Shown: positions 49,558-59,498, counted from the first letter of the stretch. The stretch is 64,000 nucleotides of DNA from Erwinia sp. E_sp_B01_1 (GCF_036865545.1 NZ_CP142208.1:2046001-2110000), one strand, 5' to 3'. The notes: generated from the letters alone by a model not told the origin. A program made the numbers and translations.

Positions 49558-49590
49558 AGCCCGTGGGGGACGGTGCTCAGTGCCGCCCCC
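49558..49590 (+). other. Hairpin between araF and araG
   Basis: A GC-rich stem (GGGGGACGGTGC facing GTGCCGCCCCC, imperfect) has no T run. A 3' stabilising or partial stop function for araF mRNA is likely. Confidence 0.5.
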
Positions 49591-49622
49591 CTGCGATGTA
49601 CGGCAACCTGGCAGGAGAGAAT

Positions 49623-51146
49623 ATGAGCACGCAACCCGCTTACCTGAGCTTTCATGGCATCAGCAAAACCTTCCCCGGCGTGAAAGCGTTGCAGGATATC
49701 AGCTTCGAATGTGGCGCAGGCCAGATCCATGCGCTGATGGGCGAGAACGGCGCCGGTAAATCCACACTGTTGAAGATCCTCAGCGGCAGTTACCAGCCCT
49801 CCAGTGGCGAAATCCGCCTCAGGGGAGAGCCCGTCAGCTTTATCCATACCACCGATGCGCTGGATGCGGGTGTCGCCATTATTTACCAGGAACTTCATCT
49901 GGTGCCGGAAATGTCAGTAGCGGAGAACATCTATCTCGGCCAGCTACCTCAGCGTGCCGGATTCGTTAACCGTAAACTGCTGCGCTATGAAGCCGGGGAG
50001 CAACTGAAAAATCTGGGCATGAATATCGATCCGGATACGCCATTAAAATCGCTCTCTCTGGGGCAGTGGCAGATGGTCGAGATCGCCAAAGCGCTGGCGC
50101 GGAATGCCAAGGTCATCGCTTTCGATGAGCCAACCAGTTCGCTTTCCGCGCGTGAGATTGAACACCTGTTCCGGGTGATCCGCCAGCTGCGTGAACAGGG
50201 GCGGGTAGTGCTTTATGTTTCACACCGAATGGAAGAAATTTTCGCGCTGAGCGATGCCATCACCGTATTTAAAGATGGTCGCTTTGTTCGTACCTTTGAT
50301 GACGTTGCCAACACCTCGCACGATGAGCTGGTTCAGGCGATGGTGGGCCGTGAAATCGGCGATATTTATGGTTACTCCCCGCGTAAAACGGGCGCGGTAC
50401 GCCTGCAGCTAAATGAGGTACAGGCCAAAGGCGTGCGGAAGCCCATTTCGCTTGAAGTGCACGCCGGGGAGATTGTTGGCCTGTTTGGCCTGGTCGGTGC
50501 AGGCCGCAGCGAGCTGATGAAGGGGCTGTTTGGCGCGACCAAACTCACCGGCGGCGAACTGCGGCTGGATGGCGAGCCTGTTGTGATCAAAGAGCCTGCA
50601 CATGCTATCCGCGCCGGGATCCTGCTCTGTCCGGAAGATCGTAAAGCGGATGGCATCATTCCGGTTCACTCGGTGCGGGACAACATCAATATCAGCGCCC
50701 GGCGCAATAACCTGACCGCAGGCTGTCTGATCGATAACCAGTGGGAAAACAAAAATGCCGCCGCGCACATCCGTTCACTCAATATCAAAACGCCTTCAGC
50801 CGATCAGCTGATCATGAACCTTTCCGGTGGCAATCAGCAGAAGGCCATTCTGGGCCGCTGGCTCTCGGAGGAGATGAAAGTGATCCTGCTGGATGAACCC
50901 ACGCGCGGGATTGATGTAGGAGCCAAAAATGAAATTTACACGCTGATTTATGCGCTGGCGGAGAAGGGCATTGCGGTGCTGTTCGCCTCCAGCGACCTGC
51001 CTGAAGTGATGGGACTGGCAGACCGCATCCTGGTGATGAGAGAGGGCGAGATTGCCGGTGAGCTGAGCCATGACCAGGCCACCGAAGCGCAAACCCTGAG
51101 CCTTGCCATGCCAAAAACGACTCAACGTGCCGCAGCCGTGGCCTGA
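49623..51146 (+). CDS. araG: L-arabinose ABC importer, ATP-binding protein AraG
   Basis: The 507-residue protein has two ABC domains: Walker [25 protein letters not shown] and [12 protein letters not shown] in the first; [20 protein letters not shown] and [11 protein letters not shown] in the second. I start at [17 protein letters not shown] with GGAGAG upstream; an in-frame extension overlaps the hairpin. It is paralogous to ytfR 9 kb away. Confidence 0.96.
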   Translation: MSTQPAYLSFHGISKTFPGVKALQDISFECGAGQIHALMGENGAGKSTLLKILSGSYQPSSGEIRLRGEPVSFIHTTDALDAGVAIIYQELHLVPEMSVAENIYLGQLPQRAGFVNRKLLRYEAGEQLKNLGMNIDPDTPLKSLSLGQWQMVEIAKALARNAKVIAFDEPTSSLSAREIEHLFRVIRQLREQGRVVLYVSHRMEEIFALSDAITVFKDGRFVRTFDDVANTSHDELVQAMVGREIGDIYGYSPRKTGAVRLQLNEVQAKGVRKPISLEVHAGEIVGLFGLVGAGRSELMKGLFGATKLTGGELRLDGEPVVIKEPAHAIRAGILLCPEDRKADGIIPVHSVRDNINISARRNNLTAGCLIDNQWENKNAAAHIRSLNIKTPSADQLIMNLSGGNQQKAILGRWLSEEMKVILLDEPTRGIDVGAKNEIYTLIYALAEKGIAVLFASSDLPEVMGLADRILVMREGEIAGELSHDQATEAQTLSLAMPKTTQRAAAVA

Positions 51147-51162
51147 TTAGAAGGAATACCTG

Positions 51163-52152
51163 ATGTCATCTTCCACCACATCTTCTGCAACGCCACCAAC
51201 GCGGGGCAACCGGATCAATCTGAGCCGGATCTGGGATAACTTCGGCATGCTGGTGGTGTTCGCCGTGCTGTTTATCGGCTGCACTATTTTCGTGCCAAAC
51301 TTTGGCACGCTGATCAATATGAAAGGCCTGGGGCTGGCCATGTCGATGTCCGGCATGGTGGCCTGCGGCATGTTGTTCTGTCTCGCCTCCGGCGATTTTG
51401 ACCTCTCCATCGCCTCGGTAATTGCCTGTGCAGGTGTGACTACTGCCGTGGTGATCAACATGACCGAAAGCCTGTGGATTGGCATTTTTGCCGGGCTGCT
51501 GCTGGGCGTGGCCTGCGGGTTTATCAATGGTTTTGTGATTGCCAAACTGAAAATCAACGCGCTGATCACCACTCTGGCGACGATGCAGATTGTGCGCGGG
51601 CTGGCCTATATCTTCTCCAACGGCCAGGCGGTGGGCATTGAGGATGAACGCTTCTTTGCGCTGGGCTATACCAACTGGTTCGGCGTGCCTGCGCCGGTCT
51701 GGCTGACCATCGGTACGATGATTATCTTTGGCTTTCTGTTAAATAAAACCACCTTTGGTCGCAACACGCTGGCAATCGGCGGTAACGAAGAAGCAGCCCG
51801 CCTGGCAGGGGTGCCGGTGGTACGCACGCGGATTATCATCTTTATCCTTTCTGGCCTGGTCTCCGCTGCCGCAGGCATTATTCTGGCTTCCCGTATGACC
51901 AGCGGACAGCCCATGACCTCGCTGGGTTACGAGCTGATCGTTATCTCTGCCTGCGTGCTGGGCGGCGTATCGCTGAAGGGCGGTATCGGCAAAATTTCCT
52001 ACGTGGTGGCCGGGGTGCTGATCCTTGGAACGGTTGAGAACGCGATGAATTTATTGAATATCTCGCCTTTCTCACAGTATGTGGTGCGCGGTTTGATACT
52101 GTTAGCCGCGGTGATCTTCGACCGCTACAAACAGAAAGCCAAAACAGCCTGA
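51163..52152 (+). CDS. araH: L-arabinose ABC importer, permease AraH
   Basis: The 329-residue CUT2-type permease has about ten helices and segments SGDFDLSIASVIACAG and GGNEEAARLAGVPV, like E. coli AraH (328). It lies 16 bp after araG and 12 bp before araC. Confidence 0.96.
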   Translation: MSSSTTSSATPPTRGNRINLSRIWDNFGMLVVFAVLFIGCTIFVPNFGTLINMKGLGLAMSMSGMVACGMLFCLASGDFDLSIASVIACAGVTTAVVINMTESLWIGIFAGLLLGVACGFINGFVIAKLKINALITTLATMQIVRGLAYIFSNGQAVGIEDERFFALGYTNWFGVPAPVWLTIGTMIIFGFLLNKTTFGRNTLAIGGNEEAARLAGVPVVRTRIIIFILSGLVSAAAGIILASRMTSGQPMTSLGYELIVISACVLGGVSLKGGIGKISYVVAGVLILGTVENAMNLLNISPFSQYVVRGLILLAAVIFDRYKQKAKTA

Positions 52153-52164
52153 TAAGGAGGCGTT

Positions 52165-53082
52165 ATGTACCATCGCTTAGCGCCCGTGGCGCAATCTAAT
52201 CCGTTGTTGCCAGGCTATCAGTTTAACGCCTGGCTGGTGGCTGGCCTGACGCCAATCAATGCCGGGGATGGTTTGGATTTCTTTATTGACCGTCCCCAGG
52301 GCATGAAAGGTTACATCATTAACCTGACCACCAAAGGCCGGGGGCAGGTTTTTAATGATGAGCACGCCTTTGACTGTGAACCGGGCGACCTGCTGCTGTT
52401 TCAGCCGAAAACCCCTCACTATTATGGTCGCTCGCCGGAGAGCGACTGCTGGCACCATCGCTGGATATACTTCCGCCCGCGTGCCTACTGGAGCGACTGG
52501 CTGGCGTGGCAGGATGAGAAACAGGGCGTGGGAAGGTTAAGATTACCTGAGCGTCTGCGCGGAGAGTTTGAGCGACTGTTCGCCAATATCGAACAGACTC
52601 ACACTTCAGGGAGGCGCTTCGCTGAAGAACTGGCGATGAACCTGCTGGAGCGGCTACTGCTCAGGGCGGTGGAGGAAGATCCCCGCAGCCATCAGCAGAT
52701 CCGGGACCCGCGGGTTATCGAAGCCTGTCAGTTCGTCACCAGCAATCTGGCGGGCGAACTGAAGATTGATGAAGTGGCGAACCATGTCTGCCTTTCGCCT
52801 TCACGGCTTGCCCACCTTTTCCGGGAGCAGATGGGGGTAAATCTGCTGCGCTGGCGTGAAGATCAGCGGGTTATCCGTGCCAAACTGCTGCTGCAAACCA
52901 CCCAGGAGCCGATCGCCACTATCGGGCGGATTGTCGGCTATGACGATCAGCTTTATTTCTCGCGGGTCTTCCGTAAACGTGTGGGCGTCAGCCCCAGCGA
53001 TTTCCGCCGCCGCACGCTGGATGCGCATGATGCGCTGGTGGCTCAGGAAACCTGGGATTTACCCAGAAGTGCCAACAGTTAA
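52165..53082 (+). CDS. araC: Arabinose operon regulator AraC
   Basis: The 305-residue protein has an N-terminal cupin domain that binds arabinose and dimerises ([33 protein letters not shown]). The C-terminal pair of helix-turn-helix motifs is [21 protein letters not shown] and [20 protein letters not shown]. Unlike E. coli, where araC is divergent from araBAD, it is the last gene of araFGH. Its synthesis therefore probably rises with the operon it activates. Confidence 0.94.
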   Translation: MYHRLAPVAQSNPLLPGYQFNAWLVAGLTPINAGDGLDFFIDRPQGMKGYIINLTTKGRGQVFNDEHAFDCEPGDLLLFQPKTPHYYGRSPESDCWHHRWIYFRPRAYWSDWLAWQDEKQGVGRLRLPERLRGEFERLFANIEQTHTSGRRFAEELAMNLLERLLLRAVEEDPRSHQQIRDPRVIEACQFVTSNLAGELKIDEVANHVCLSPSRLAHLFREQMGVNLLRWREDQRVIRAKLLLQTTQEPIATIGRIVGYDDQLYFSRVFRKRVGVSPSDFRRRTLDAHDALVAQETWDLPRSANS

Positions 53083-53117
53083 GCGAAACGGGACAATTCA
53101 GTGAATTCCGCCTTGTT

Positions 53118-53153
53118 CTTACCCTGCTGATAGTCTTAAATCATCAGGGTAAG
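53118..53153. repeat. 14-bp inverted repeat before ydgJ
   Basis: CTTACCCTGCTGAT faces ATCATCAGGGTAAG with one mismatch and 8 nt between, ending 17 bp before the ydgJ start. It lacks a T run, so it is either an araC 3' hairpin or an operator for ydgJ. Confidence 0.5.
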
Positions 53154-53170
53154 TGACAAGAGGAGTGCAA

Positions 53171-54211
53171 ATGAGCGACAAAATTCGTGTAGGGCTGGTC
53201 GGTTACGGCTTCGCCAGCAAGACCTTTCATGCGCCTTTAATCGCCGGAACCTCCGGGATGGAACTGGCGGCTGTCTCCAGCAGCGATGCCGGTAAAGTGC
53301 ACGCAGACTGGCCATCCACGCAGGTGGTTTCCAATCCACAAACCCTGTTTGACGATCCCACGCTGCAACTGGTCGTTATTCCTACCCCCAATGATACCCA
53401 CTTCCCGCTGGCTAAAGCTGCGCTGAACGCCGGTAAACATGTGGTGGTGGATAAGCCGTTTACCGTGACGTTGTCACAGGCTCGCGAGCTGGATGCGCTG
53501 GCTAAGGCCAAAGGGCTGATGCTTTCTGTGTTCCACAACCGCCGCTGGGACAGTGACTTCCTGACGCTGAAAGCGCTGCTGAACGAAGGCACGCTGGGTG
53601 AAGTGCGTTATTTTGAATCGCATTTTGACCGCTTCAGGCCGGAAGTGCGTAACCGCTGGCGTGAACAGAAAGGCGCGGGCAGCGGCATCTGGTACGATCT
53701 GGGGCCGCATGTGATCGATCAGGCACTGCAACTCTTTGGTGCCCCAGTGGCGATCAATGTGGATACTGCGGAACTGCGCCCTGGCGCGCAAACCACCGAC
53801 TACTTCCATGCCGTGCTGACTTATCCTCAGCGTCGTGTGGTGCTGCATGGCAGCATGCTGGTGGCAGCGGAATCGGCGCGTTTTCAGGTTCACGGTACCC
53901 GTGGCAGTTACGTGAAGTACGGTCTGGATCCGCAGGAAGACAGCCTGAAAGCGGGCGCCCGTCCTCCGCAGGAAGACTGGGGCTACGATATGCGTGATGG
54001 CGTGGTGACCCTGGCGAATGGCGATATGATGGCAGAAGAGACCCTGCTGACTATTCCAGGTAATTACCCGGCCTATTATGCCGGCATCCGTGATGCCATT
54101 AATGGCGACGGTAAAAACCCGGTAACTGCAGAAGAAGCGATTCAGGTGATGGAACTGATTGAGCTTGGCCTGCAGTCTGCCGAAAAACGTCAGACGCTGA
54201 CGCTGAAATAG
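53171..54211 (+). CDS. ydgJ: Gfo/Idh/MocA-family oxidoreductase YdgJ
   Basis: The 346-residue protein equals E. coli YdgJ in length. The N-terminal NAD(P)-binding fold starts RVGLVGYGFASKTFHAPLI, and the family Lys is in HVVVDKPFTVT (about residue 97). A sugar or polyol substrate is likely but unknown. I use the ATG at MSDKIRVG, after AGAGGAG. It is convergent with add. Confidence 0.92.
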   Translation: MSDKIRVGLVGYGFASKTFHAPLIAGTSGMELAAVSSSDAGKVHADWPSTQVVSNPQTLFDDPTLQLVVIPTPNDTHFPLAKAALNAGKHVVVDKPFTVTLSQARELDALAKAKGLMLSVFHNRRWDSDFLTLKALLNEGTLGEVRYFESHFDRFRPEVRNRWREQKGAGSGIWYDLGPHVIDQALQLFGAPVAINVDTAELRPGAQTTDYFHAVLTYPQRRVVLHGSMLVAAESARFQVHGTRGSYVKYGLDPQEDSLKAGARPPQEDWGYDMRDGVVTLANGDMMAEETLLTIPGNYPAYYAGIRDAINGDGKNPVTAEEAIQVMELIELGLQSAEKRQTLTLK

Positions 54212-54232
54212 CTTTCCAGCCGACAGTAATAT

Positions 54233-54266
54233 AAAACCCCGCGCAGGATTTTCTGGCGGGGTTTTT
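54233..54266. terminator. Bidirectional terminator between ydgJ and add
   Basis: AAACCCCGC pairs with GCGGGGTTT around a 13-nt loop, with A and T runs on both sides. Confidence 0.85.
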
Positions 54267-54290
54267 GTTTATGCCGCTATCGGCAGGCAA

Positions 54291-55289
54291 TTAAGCTGCG
54301 ACGCGCGCGCGAACGGCCTGTTTCTCTGCTTCACTCAGGAAGGCGATTTTCATACCGTTATCCTGTGCGGTGCGGATTTGTGCCTGGCTCAATCCAGCCT
54401 GCGGGGCCGCCACTTCATATTCATGCGCCAGCTCAATGCCCTGAACGGCAGGGTCGTCCGTATTGATGGTTGCCAGAATGCCGTGCGCGAGGAATTTTGC
54501 CAGCGGATGGTGTGCCAGTGAAGAGACGGTGCTGGTCTGGATATTCGAAGTCAGGCAGGATTCAATACCAATCTCATGCGCTGCCAGGAAATCCATCAGG
54601 GCCGGATCTTCAACCGCCTTCACGCCGTGCCCGATACGCTCTGCACCCAGTTCACGGATCGCCTGCCAGATGCTCTCCGGGCCTGCCGCTTCGCCTGCGT
54701 GGACGGTAATACGGAAACCGGCATCGCGGGCGCGGGTAAAGTGGCTGAGGAACTGGCTGCCGGGGAAGCCCAGCTCGTCTCCTGCCAGGTCCAGCGCGGT
54801 GATGTGGTCACGGTGTGCAAGCAGGCCTTCCAGCTCGCGAAGGCAGGCTTCTTCACCAAAGGTCCGGCTCATGATCCCGGTCAGGCGCACGTCAATGTTG
54901 TGCTGCTGGCAACCGGCACGGATGCCATCAATCACCGCCTCCACCACGCCCGCCACGGGCAGGTTATGGGTCATTGCCATATACCCAGGTGAAAAGCGCA
55001 GTTCCGCATAGTGAATACCGGCACGGGCGGCATCCTCAACGTTTTCCAGCGCTACCCGGCGGCAGGCCTCCAGCGAGCCCAGTACTTTGACGCCCCAGTC
55101 GAGCTTATTTAAAAAGCTGACCAGATCGGGTTGCGTTTCGGTAACCTGAACATGCGGACGAAGCAGTTCCAGCGTGGTAGCGGGCAAAGTAAGGTTAAAT
55201 TCCCGGCCTAAATCAAGAATGGTTTGTGCACGAATATTGCCGTCAAGGTGGCGATGAATATCGGTAAGGGGGAGCTGGGTATCGATCAT
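54291..55289 (-). CDS. add: Adenosine deaminase
   Basis: The 332-residue zinc hydrolase deaminates adenosine and deoxyadenosine. The metal-site motifs are [34 protein letters not shown] and [10 protein letters not shown] start at [15 protein letters not shown], as in E. coli. Two TTGCGCAA palindromes lie 50-80 bp upstream. Confidence 0.97.
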   Translation of the reverse strand: MIDTQLPLTDIHRHLDGNIRAQTILDLGREFNLTLPATTLELLRPHVQVTETQPDLVSFLNKLDWGVKVLGSLEACRRVALENVEDAARAGIHYAELRFSPGYMAMTHNLPVAGVVEAVIDGIRAGCQQHNIDVRLTGIMSRTFGEEACLRELEGLLAHRDHITALDLAGDELGFPGSQFLSHFTRARDAGFRITVHAGEAAGPESIWQAIRELGAERIGHGVKAVEDPALMDFLAAHEIGIESCLTSNIQTSTVSSLAHHPLAKFLAHGILATINTDDPAVQGIELAHEYEVAAPQAGLSQAQIRTAQDNGMKIAFLSEAEKQAVRARVAA

Positions 55290-55339
55290 GTCGGCGCACT
55301 CTGTTGTTTTAATAAAGTGCATAACAGTATAAAAACATT

Positions 55340-55368
55340 TTGCGCAACTCCGCCAGCGAATTGCGCAA
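55340..55368. repeat. Paired TTGCGCAA palindromes upstream of add
   Basis: TTGCGCAA at 55340-55347 and 55361-55368 is spaced 21 bp start to start, two helical turns, between malY and add. The same octamer is doubled before cfa. This geometry suits a dimeric regulator binding twice on one face. Confidence 0.4.
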
Positions 55369-55391
55369 ACGCCGCGTCAAGTGCCGAATAT

Positions 55392-56570
55392 TTATGCTGG
55401 AGAGAGCTTTTGCAGCGCGGCGATCAACCTGTCCAGCCCCTGATCAACTTTACTGCGCGGGCAGCCAACATTCAGCCGCAGGAAACCTTTACCCTGCGCA
55501 CCATAGGTATAGCCCGGCATAATCGCCACTTTTTGCTGTTCAGTCAGTTCGCGTTGCAGCGCATCATCGTCCAGCCCCAGGGGGGTAAGGTCAATCCACG
55601 CAAGATAAGTTGCCTGTGGCGGTTGCCAGTTGAGCTGCGGGAAAGCCTGATTCAATCGCGAGGCGACATGCAGCAGGTTAGCCTTGATATAGTCCCGCAG
55701 GGCATCCAGCCAATTTTCGCCTTCACGGTAAGCAGCTATATGGGCCGCTACGGCGAGCACGGCGGGCGAAGAGAGGCCATCGGCACTTTTCAGCGTCTGA
55801 AACCAGGCCTGACGATCCTGCTCAGCGCTGATAAACCCGTAAGCCCCGGTCAGCGCCGGAACGTTAAAGCTCTTCGACGCGGAGGTGAAGAGGGCCCAGC
55901 GGCCGGTTGCCACCGCGCTCCAGGGAAGATGTCGCGCCTCGCCCATCACCATATCCATATGAATTTCGTCGCTGATCACCCGAACATCATAACGTTCACA
56001 TAAGCTTGCGATCTGTTGCAGCTCTGCACTACGCCACACTTTGCCGGTGGGGTTATGCGGGCTGCATAACAGCAGAATCTTACAGTCTTCTCGTTGCAGC
56101 AGGGCTTCCATTTCCTGCATATTGCAGTGCCAGTCAGCATTCTGGCGTTGCAGTGGCAGAGAAAGCACCCTGCGTTGATTCCCTTCAATAACTTTGTAAA
56201 AAGCATCATAGGCGGGAGTATGGATCAGCACGCCATCGCCGGGGCCAGACCAGAGGCGTATCAGGCTGGCCACCATATACATCACTGACGGCCCGTAAAC
56301 TATCTGCTCCGGATCGACGCTGAGGTGGAAACGGCGCTGGTACCAGTGGCATACCGCAGACAGAAAATCATGATGCTGCCAGCGGCTGTAGCCCAGCACG
56401 CCATGCGCAATCCGCCGCTGCAACGCCTCAGTGATGCAGGGTGCCGTGGCGAAATCCATATCCGAAATGGTAAAGGGCAGTAAGTCGTCGTGGCCAAACC
56501 GGTCGGCCACAAAATCCCACTGGGTGGACCAGCTTCCGCGCCGATCGATCACCCGATCAAAATCAAACAT
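55392..56570 (-). CDS. malY: Cystathionine beta-lyase / maltose regulon modulator MalY
   Basis: The 392-residue PLP enzyme has the Schiff-base Lys in FTSASKSFNVPALTGAYG and matches E. coli MalY (390). It cleaves C-S bonds and, separately, binds and inhibits the activator MalT. It is the second gene of malXY, 75 bp after malX. Confidence 0.96.
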   Translation of the reverse strand: MFDFDRVIDRRGSWSTQWDFVADRFGHDDLLPFTISDMDFATAPCITEALQRRIAHGVLGYSRWQHHDFLSAVCHWYQRRFHLSVDPEQIVYGPSVMYMVASLIRLWSGPGDGVLIHTPAYDAFYKVIEGNQRRVLSLPLQRQNADWHCNMQEMEALLQREDCKILLLCSPHNPTGKVWRSAELQQIASLCERYDVRVISDEIHMDMVMGEARHLPWSAVATGRWALFTSASKSFNVPALTGAYGFISAEQDRQAWFQTLKSADGLSSPAVLAVAAHIAAYREGENWLDALRDYIKANLLHVASRLNQAFPQLNWQPPQATYLAWIDLTPLGLDDDALQRELTEQQKVAIMPGYTYGAQGKGFLRLNVGCPRSKVDQGLDRLIAALQKLSPA

Positions 56571-56645
56571 AACAACCTCTCAGAAACCTCTGGCAGGTGG
56601 GGGAAGTCCGGCGTTCTGCCTTTCTTCCCCCGGATTACTTCAGGA

Positions 56646-58232
56646 TCAGCCCGCGAAAGTTTCCATCATGCTGACCATCTCATCTTTTACCGACTGAACC
56701 TGCGGGCCAATCACTACCTGAAGGCTGTGCTCGTTGATATGCACCACGCCAATCACCCGGTTAGCTTTCAGTGCCGCATCATCAACCTGGCTCATCTCTT
56801 TCACCGTCAGGCGCAAACGGGTCAGGCAGTTATCCAGCGAGGTGATGTTTTCCATGCCGCCCAGCGCGGCGACAATCGCTGGCGTGTCATAGCCTGATTT
56901 GCCCACGGTGGCAGTAAAGGCTTTCTCCACGCTGCGCGTATCCACTTCACGCCCCGGCGTTTTGATATTAAAGCGGGTAATGGCAAAGCGGAAAATCAGG
57001 TAATAGCCCACGAACCACACTGCGGCTACTACCGGCACGTAGTACCATCTGGTTGCCAGGCCGTGCAGAATGCCAAACACCACAAAGTCGATCACGTTGC
57101 CATCAGTGTTACCGATGGTCACGCCCAGTACAGCCATCAGGGTAAAGCCCAGACCGGTTAACAGCGCATGGATCACATACAGCACTGGCGCCACAAAAAG
57201 GAACAGGAATTCAACCGGCTCGGTTGTTCCCCCCACCACGCAGGCAACCACGCCGGAAATCAGCAGGCCTTTAATTTTATGACGGTTTTCAGGACGTGCG
57301 CAGTGGTACATTGCCAGTGCAGCACCCGGAAGTCCCCCGAGGAAGGCAGGCATTTTACCCTGCGACAGGAAGCGCGTTGCGCTCTCTGAGAAGCCGCCAG
57401 AGGTGGGGCAGGAAAGCTGGGCCTGGAAAATCGTTAACGCGCCGCTGACGCTGTGACCGCAAACGTCCAGCGTGCCGCCCGCATCGGTGAAGCGGATGAT
57501 CGCCACCAGAATATGCTGCAAACCAAAGGGCAGCAGTAAACGTTCGCCGGTACCAAAGATCATCGGGCCAAAATCGCCAGCGCCGTTAATCATCCAGCCC
57601 AGGCCGGTAATGGCGGCGGCAAACCACGGCCAGAGGAGTGGGATCACCAGGCCCACAAGCCCCATCACCAGCGTGGTGATAATCGGCACAAAGCGGGTTC
57701 CGCCAAAAAACGCCAGCGCATCAGGCAGGCGGATGGTATGAAAGCGTTCATGCAGATAATAGACAATGATCCCGACGATAACCGCACCGAGGATCCCGGT
57801 ATCAATTGACTGAATGCCAATAATATTCTGAATATTGTTAGCCTTGAGCACGGCAGTATCGGTGGTCGGCAGGATCCCTTTGGCATTAAGCCAGAAATTT
57901 ACCGCCAGGTTCATCACCGCGAAGCCGACAAACCCGGAGAAGGCTGCCACGCCTTTATTATCGCGCGCCATACCCAGCGGAATGGCAATGGCAAACATCA
58001 CCGGCAGATAGCTGAAGGCAAAGGAACCGACCTTGCTCATCCACATAAAGATCGGTTGCAGCAGGTGATTGCCCAGAAAGGGGATCAGCGTAATCACATC
58101 ATGGCTGCTCAGCGAGCTGCCAATGCCCATCATGATGCCGCAGAACGACAGCAGGGCGACGGGAAGCATAAAGGTTTTGCCCAGACTCTGGAAAAACTCC
58201 CAGAGGGTAATTTTTTGTTTGGTGGCCGACAT
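56646..58232 (-). CDS. malX: PTS maltose/glucose-type EIICB component MalX
   Basis: The 528-residue protein has a membrane EIIC domain (about residues 1-420, with GTTEPVEFLFLFVAPVLYV) and a C-terminal EIIB domain. The phosphorylated Cys is in ITSLDNCLTRLRLTV (about residue 470). There is no fused EIIA, so the soluble glucose EIIA must supply phosphate. It is divergent from malI with two MalI-type operators between. Confidence 0.96.
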   Translation of the reverse strand: MSATKQKITLWEFFQSLGKTFMLPVALLSFCGIMMGIGSSLSSHDVITLIPFLGNHLLQPIFMWMSKVGSFAFSYLPVMFAIAIPLGMARDNKGVAAFSGFVGFAVMNLAVNFWLNAKGILPTTDTAVLKANNIQNIIGIQSIDTGILGAVIVGIIVYYLHERFHTIRLPDALAFFGGTRFVPIITTLVMGLVGLVIPLLWPWFAAAITGLGWMINGAGDFGPMIFGTGERLLLPFGLQHILVAIIRFTDAGGTLDVCGHSVSGALTIFQAQLSCPTSGGFSESATRFLSQGKMPAFLGGLPGAALAMYHCARPENRHKIKGLLISGVVACVVGGTTEPVEFLFLFVAPVLYVIHALLTGLGFTLMAVLGVTIGNTDGNVIDFVVFGILHGLATRWYYVPVVAAVWFVGYYLIFRFAITRFNIKTPGREVDTRSVEKAFTATVGKSGYDTPAIVAALGGMENITSLDNCLTRLRLTVKEMSQVDDAALKANRVIGVVHINEHSLQVVIGPQVQSVKDEMVSMMETFAG

Positions 58233-58280
58233 GTGCTCTCCTGGCGTTAAAAAAGCTCAGCCGCTGCTGAGGTAAAAAAT

Positions 58281-58296
58281 GATAAAACGTTTTATC
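58281..58296. promoter_or_regulatory. MalI operator (malX side)
   Basis: The perfect palindrome GATAAAACGTTTTATC is the known MalI target sequence, 48 bp before the malX start. A weak CRP-like element (half-site TCACA at 58317-58321) lies beside it. Confidence 0.9.
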
Positions 58297-58359
58297 AGGC
58301 TTTAATGAGCGGCAAGTCACAATGTTATCGGGGGTTTGGGTTTTATTTTAAGGCTATGC

Positions 58360-58375
58360 GGTGTAACGTTTTATC
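58360..58375. promoter_or_regulatory. Second MalI-type operator (malI side)
   Basis: GGTGTAACGTTTTATC matches the right 12 bases of the MalI operator (TAACGTTTTATC) with a degenerate left end. It lies 53 bp before malI, consistent with autoregulation. Confidence 0.65.
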
Positions 58376-58427
58376 TGACTTCAGTCTACCAGGATGTGCA
58401 GGCCGGCTTGGGCTGGCTGATTAAACT

Positions 58428-59457
58428 ATGTCACTGAAAAAAATTACCATTAATGATGTTGCGCTTGAGGCAGGGGTATCTGTTACCACTGTCTCCCTGG
58501 TGTTGTCCGGAAAGGGGCGTATCTCTCCGGCTACCGCAGAGCGCGTCAGCCAGGCTGTCAGCGCTCTGGGATTTGTGCCTAACCGTTCCGCTACCATGCT
58601 GCGGGGAGGTGGCAGCGGGGTGGTGGGGCTGATTGTTCGCGACCTCTGTCAGCCTTTCTACGCTGAGATGACCGCAGGGCTGAGCGAAGGTCTGGAACAA
58701 AATGGCAAGGTTCTGTTCCTGACGCAGAGTGGAGCCCGAGGCCAGAATATCGATCGCTGTTTTGATACCCTGGTCGCGCAGGGCGTGGAGGGGATAGTGC
58801 TGGGGGCGGTGCTGAAAACGCCTCGCATCTGGTGGGGAAAGCCAGGGAGCAGGGGATCGCCCTGATTTGTGCCTCGCGCGCCAGCAGCCTTGAAGAGACC
58901 GACTCCATTCGCCCGGATAATCTCCACGCGGCAAAAATAGCCACCGAGTATCTGATAAAACGCGGTCATCACTGTATTGCATGGCTGGGTGGGTCTGGAT
59001 CATCCCTGACCAGGGCAGAAAGGATTGGCGGATACTGCGCCACGTTATTGCAGTACGGGCTGCCTTTTCGCAGTGAATGGATTATCGAAAGTGGGCGCTA
59101 TCAGCGGGACGTAGCCGAAGTCACGGCAGAATTGATTCACCAGCATCCCACTATTACGGCCATCCTTTGTCATAACGCGTCGGTGGCGCTGGGCTGCTAT
59201 TTTGGTCTGCAACGCACCGGCAGAACCATTGGTAAAGGCGGCCTGGACAGCTATTACGGCAGTCAGATGGCGCTGGTGGGGTTTGGCGATGCACCGGAAG
59301 CGGAACTCACCGATCCCCCCTGACCTTTATCACCAGCTCAGCGCGGGAGCTTGGGCGCAGCGCGGCGCAAAGGCTGTTACAGAGAATGGCCGAACCACTT
59401 AGTGCCGTGCAAAACGTCATCCTGCCCCCGGTGCTGATTGAACGGGGATCGGCATAA
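58428..59457 (+). pseudogene. malI: Maltose regulon repressor MalI, two frameshifts
   Basis: LacI-family repressor of malXY. The first frame carries the helix-turn-helix (ITINDVALEAGVSVTTVSLV) and reaches GIVLGAVLK, then leaves the family at AAAA (58815-58818). One added A gives LKNASHLVGKAREQGIALIC in the next frame, which matches MalI to APEAELTDPP. There a C6 run (59315-59320) meets TGA; one added C gives LTFITSSARELG and the family C terminus to TAA at 59455-59457. With both bases restored the product is 343 residues (E. coli 342). As written, translation stops after 145 residues at 58865, keeping the DNA-binding domain but losing most of the effector and dimer domain. Operators and malXY are intact. 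Confidence 0.92.
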
Positions 59458-59481
59458 AAAAAGGGCGCGATAAACGCGCCC
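59456..59481 (-). terminator. ydgA terminator
   Basis: GGGCGCG pairs with CGCGCCC around ATAAA. Seven A precede it on the plus strand, giving a T run for ydgA. It touches the malI stop codon. Confidence 0.9.
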
Positions 59482-59498
59482 CTGGTCATTTATTAACG

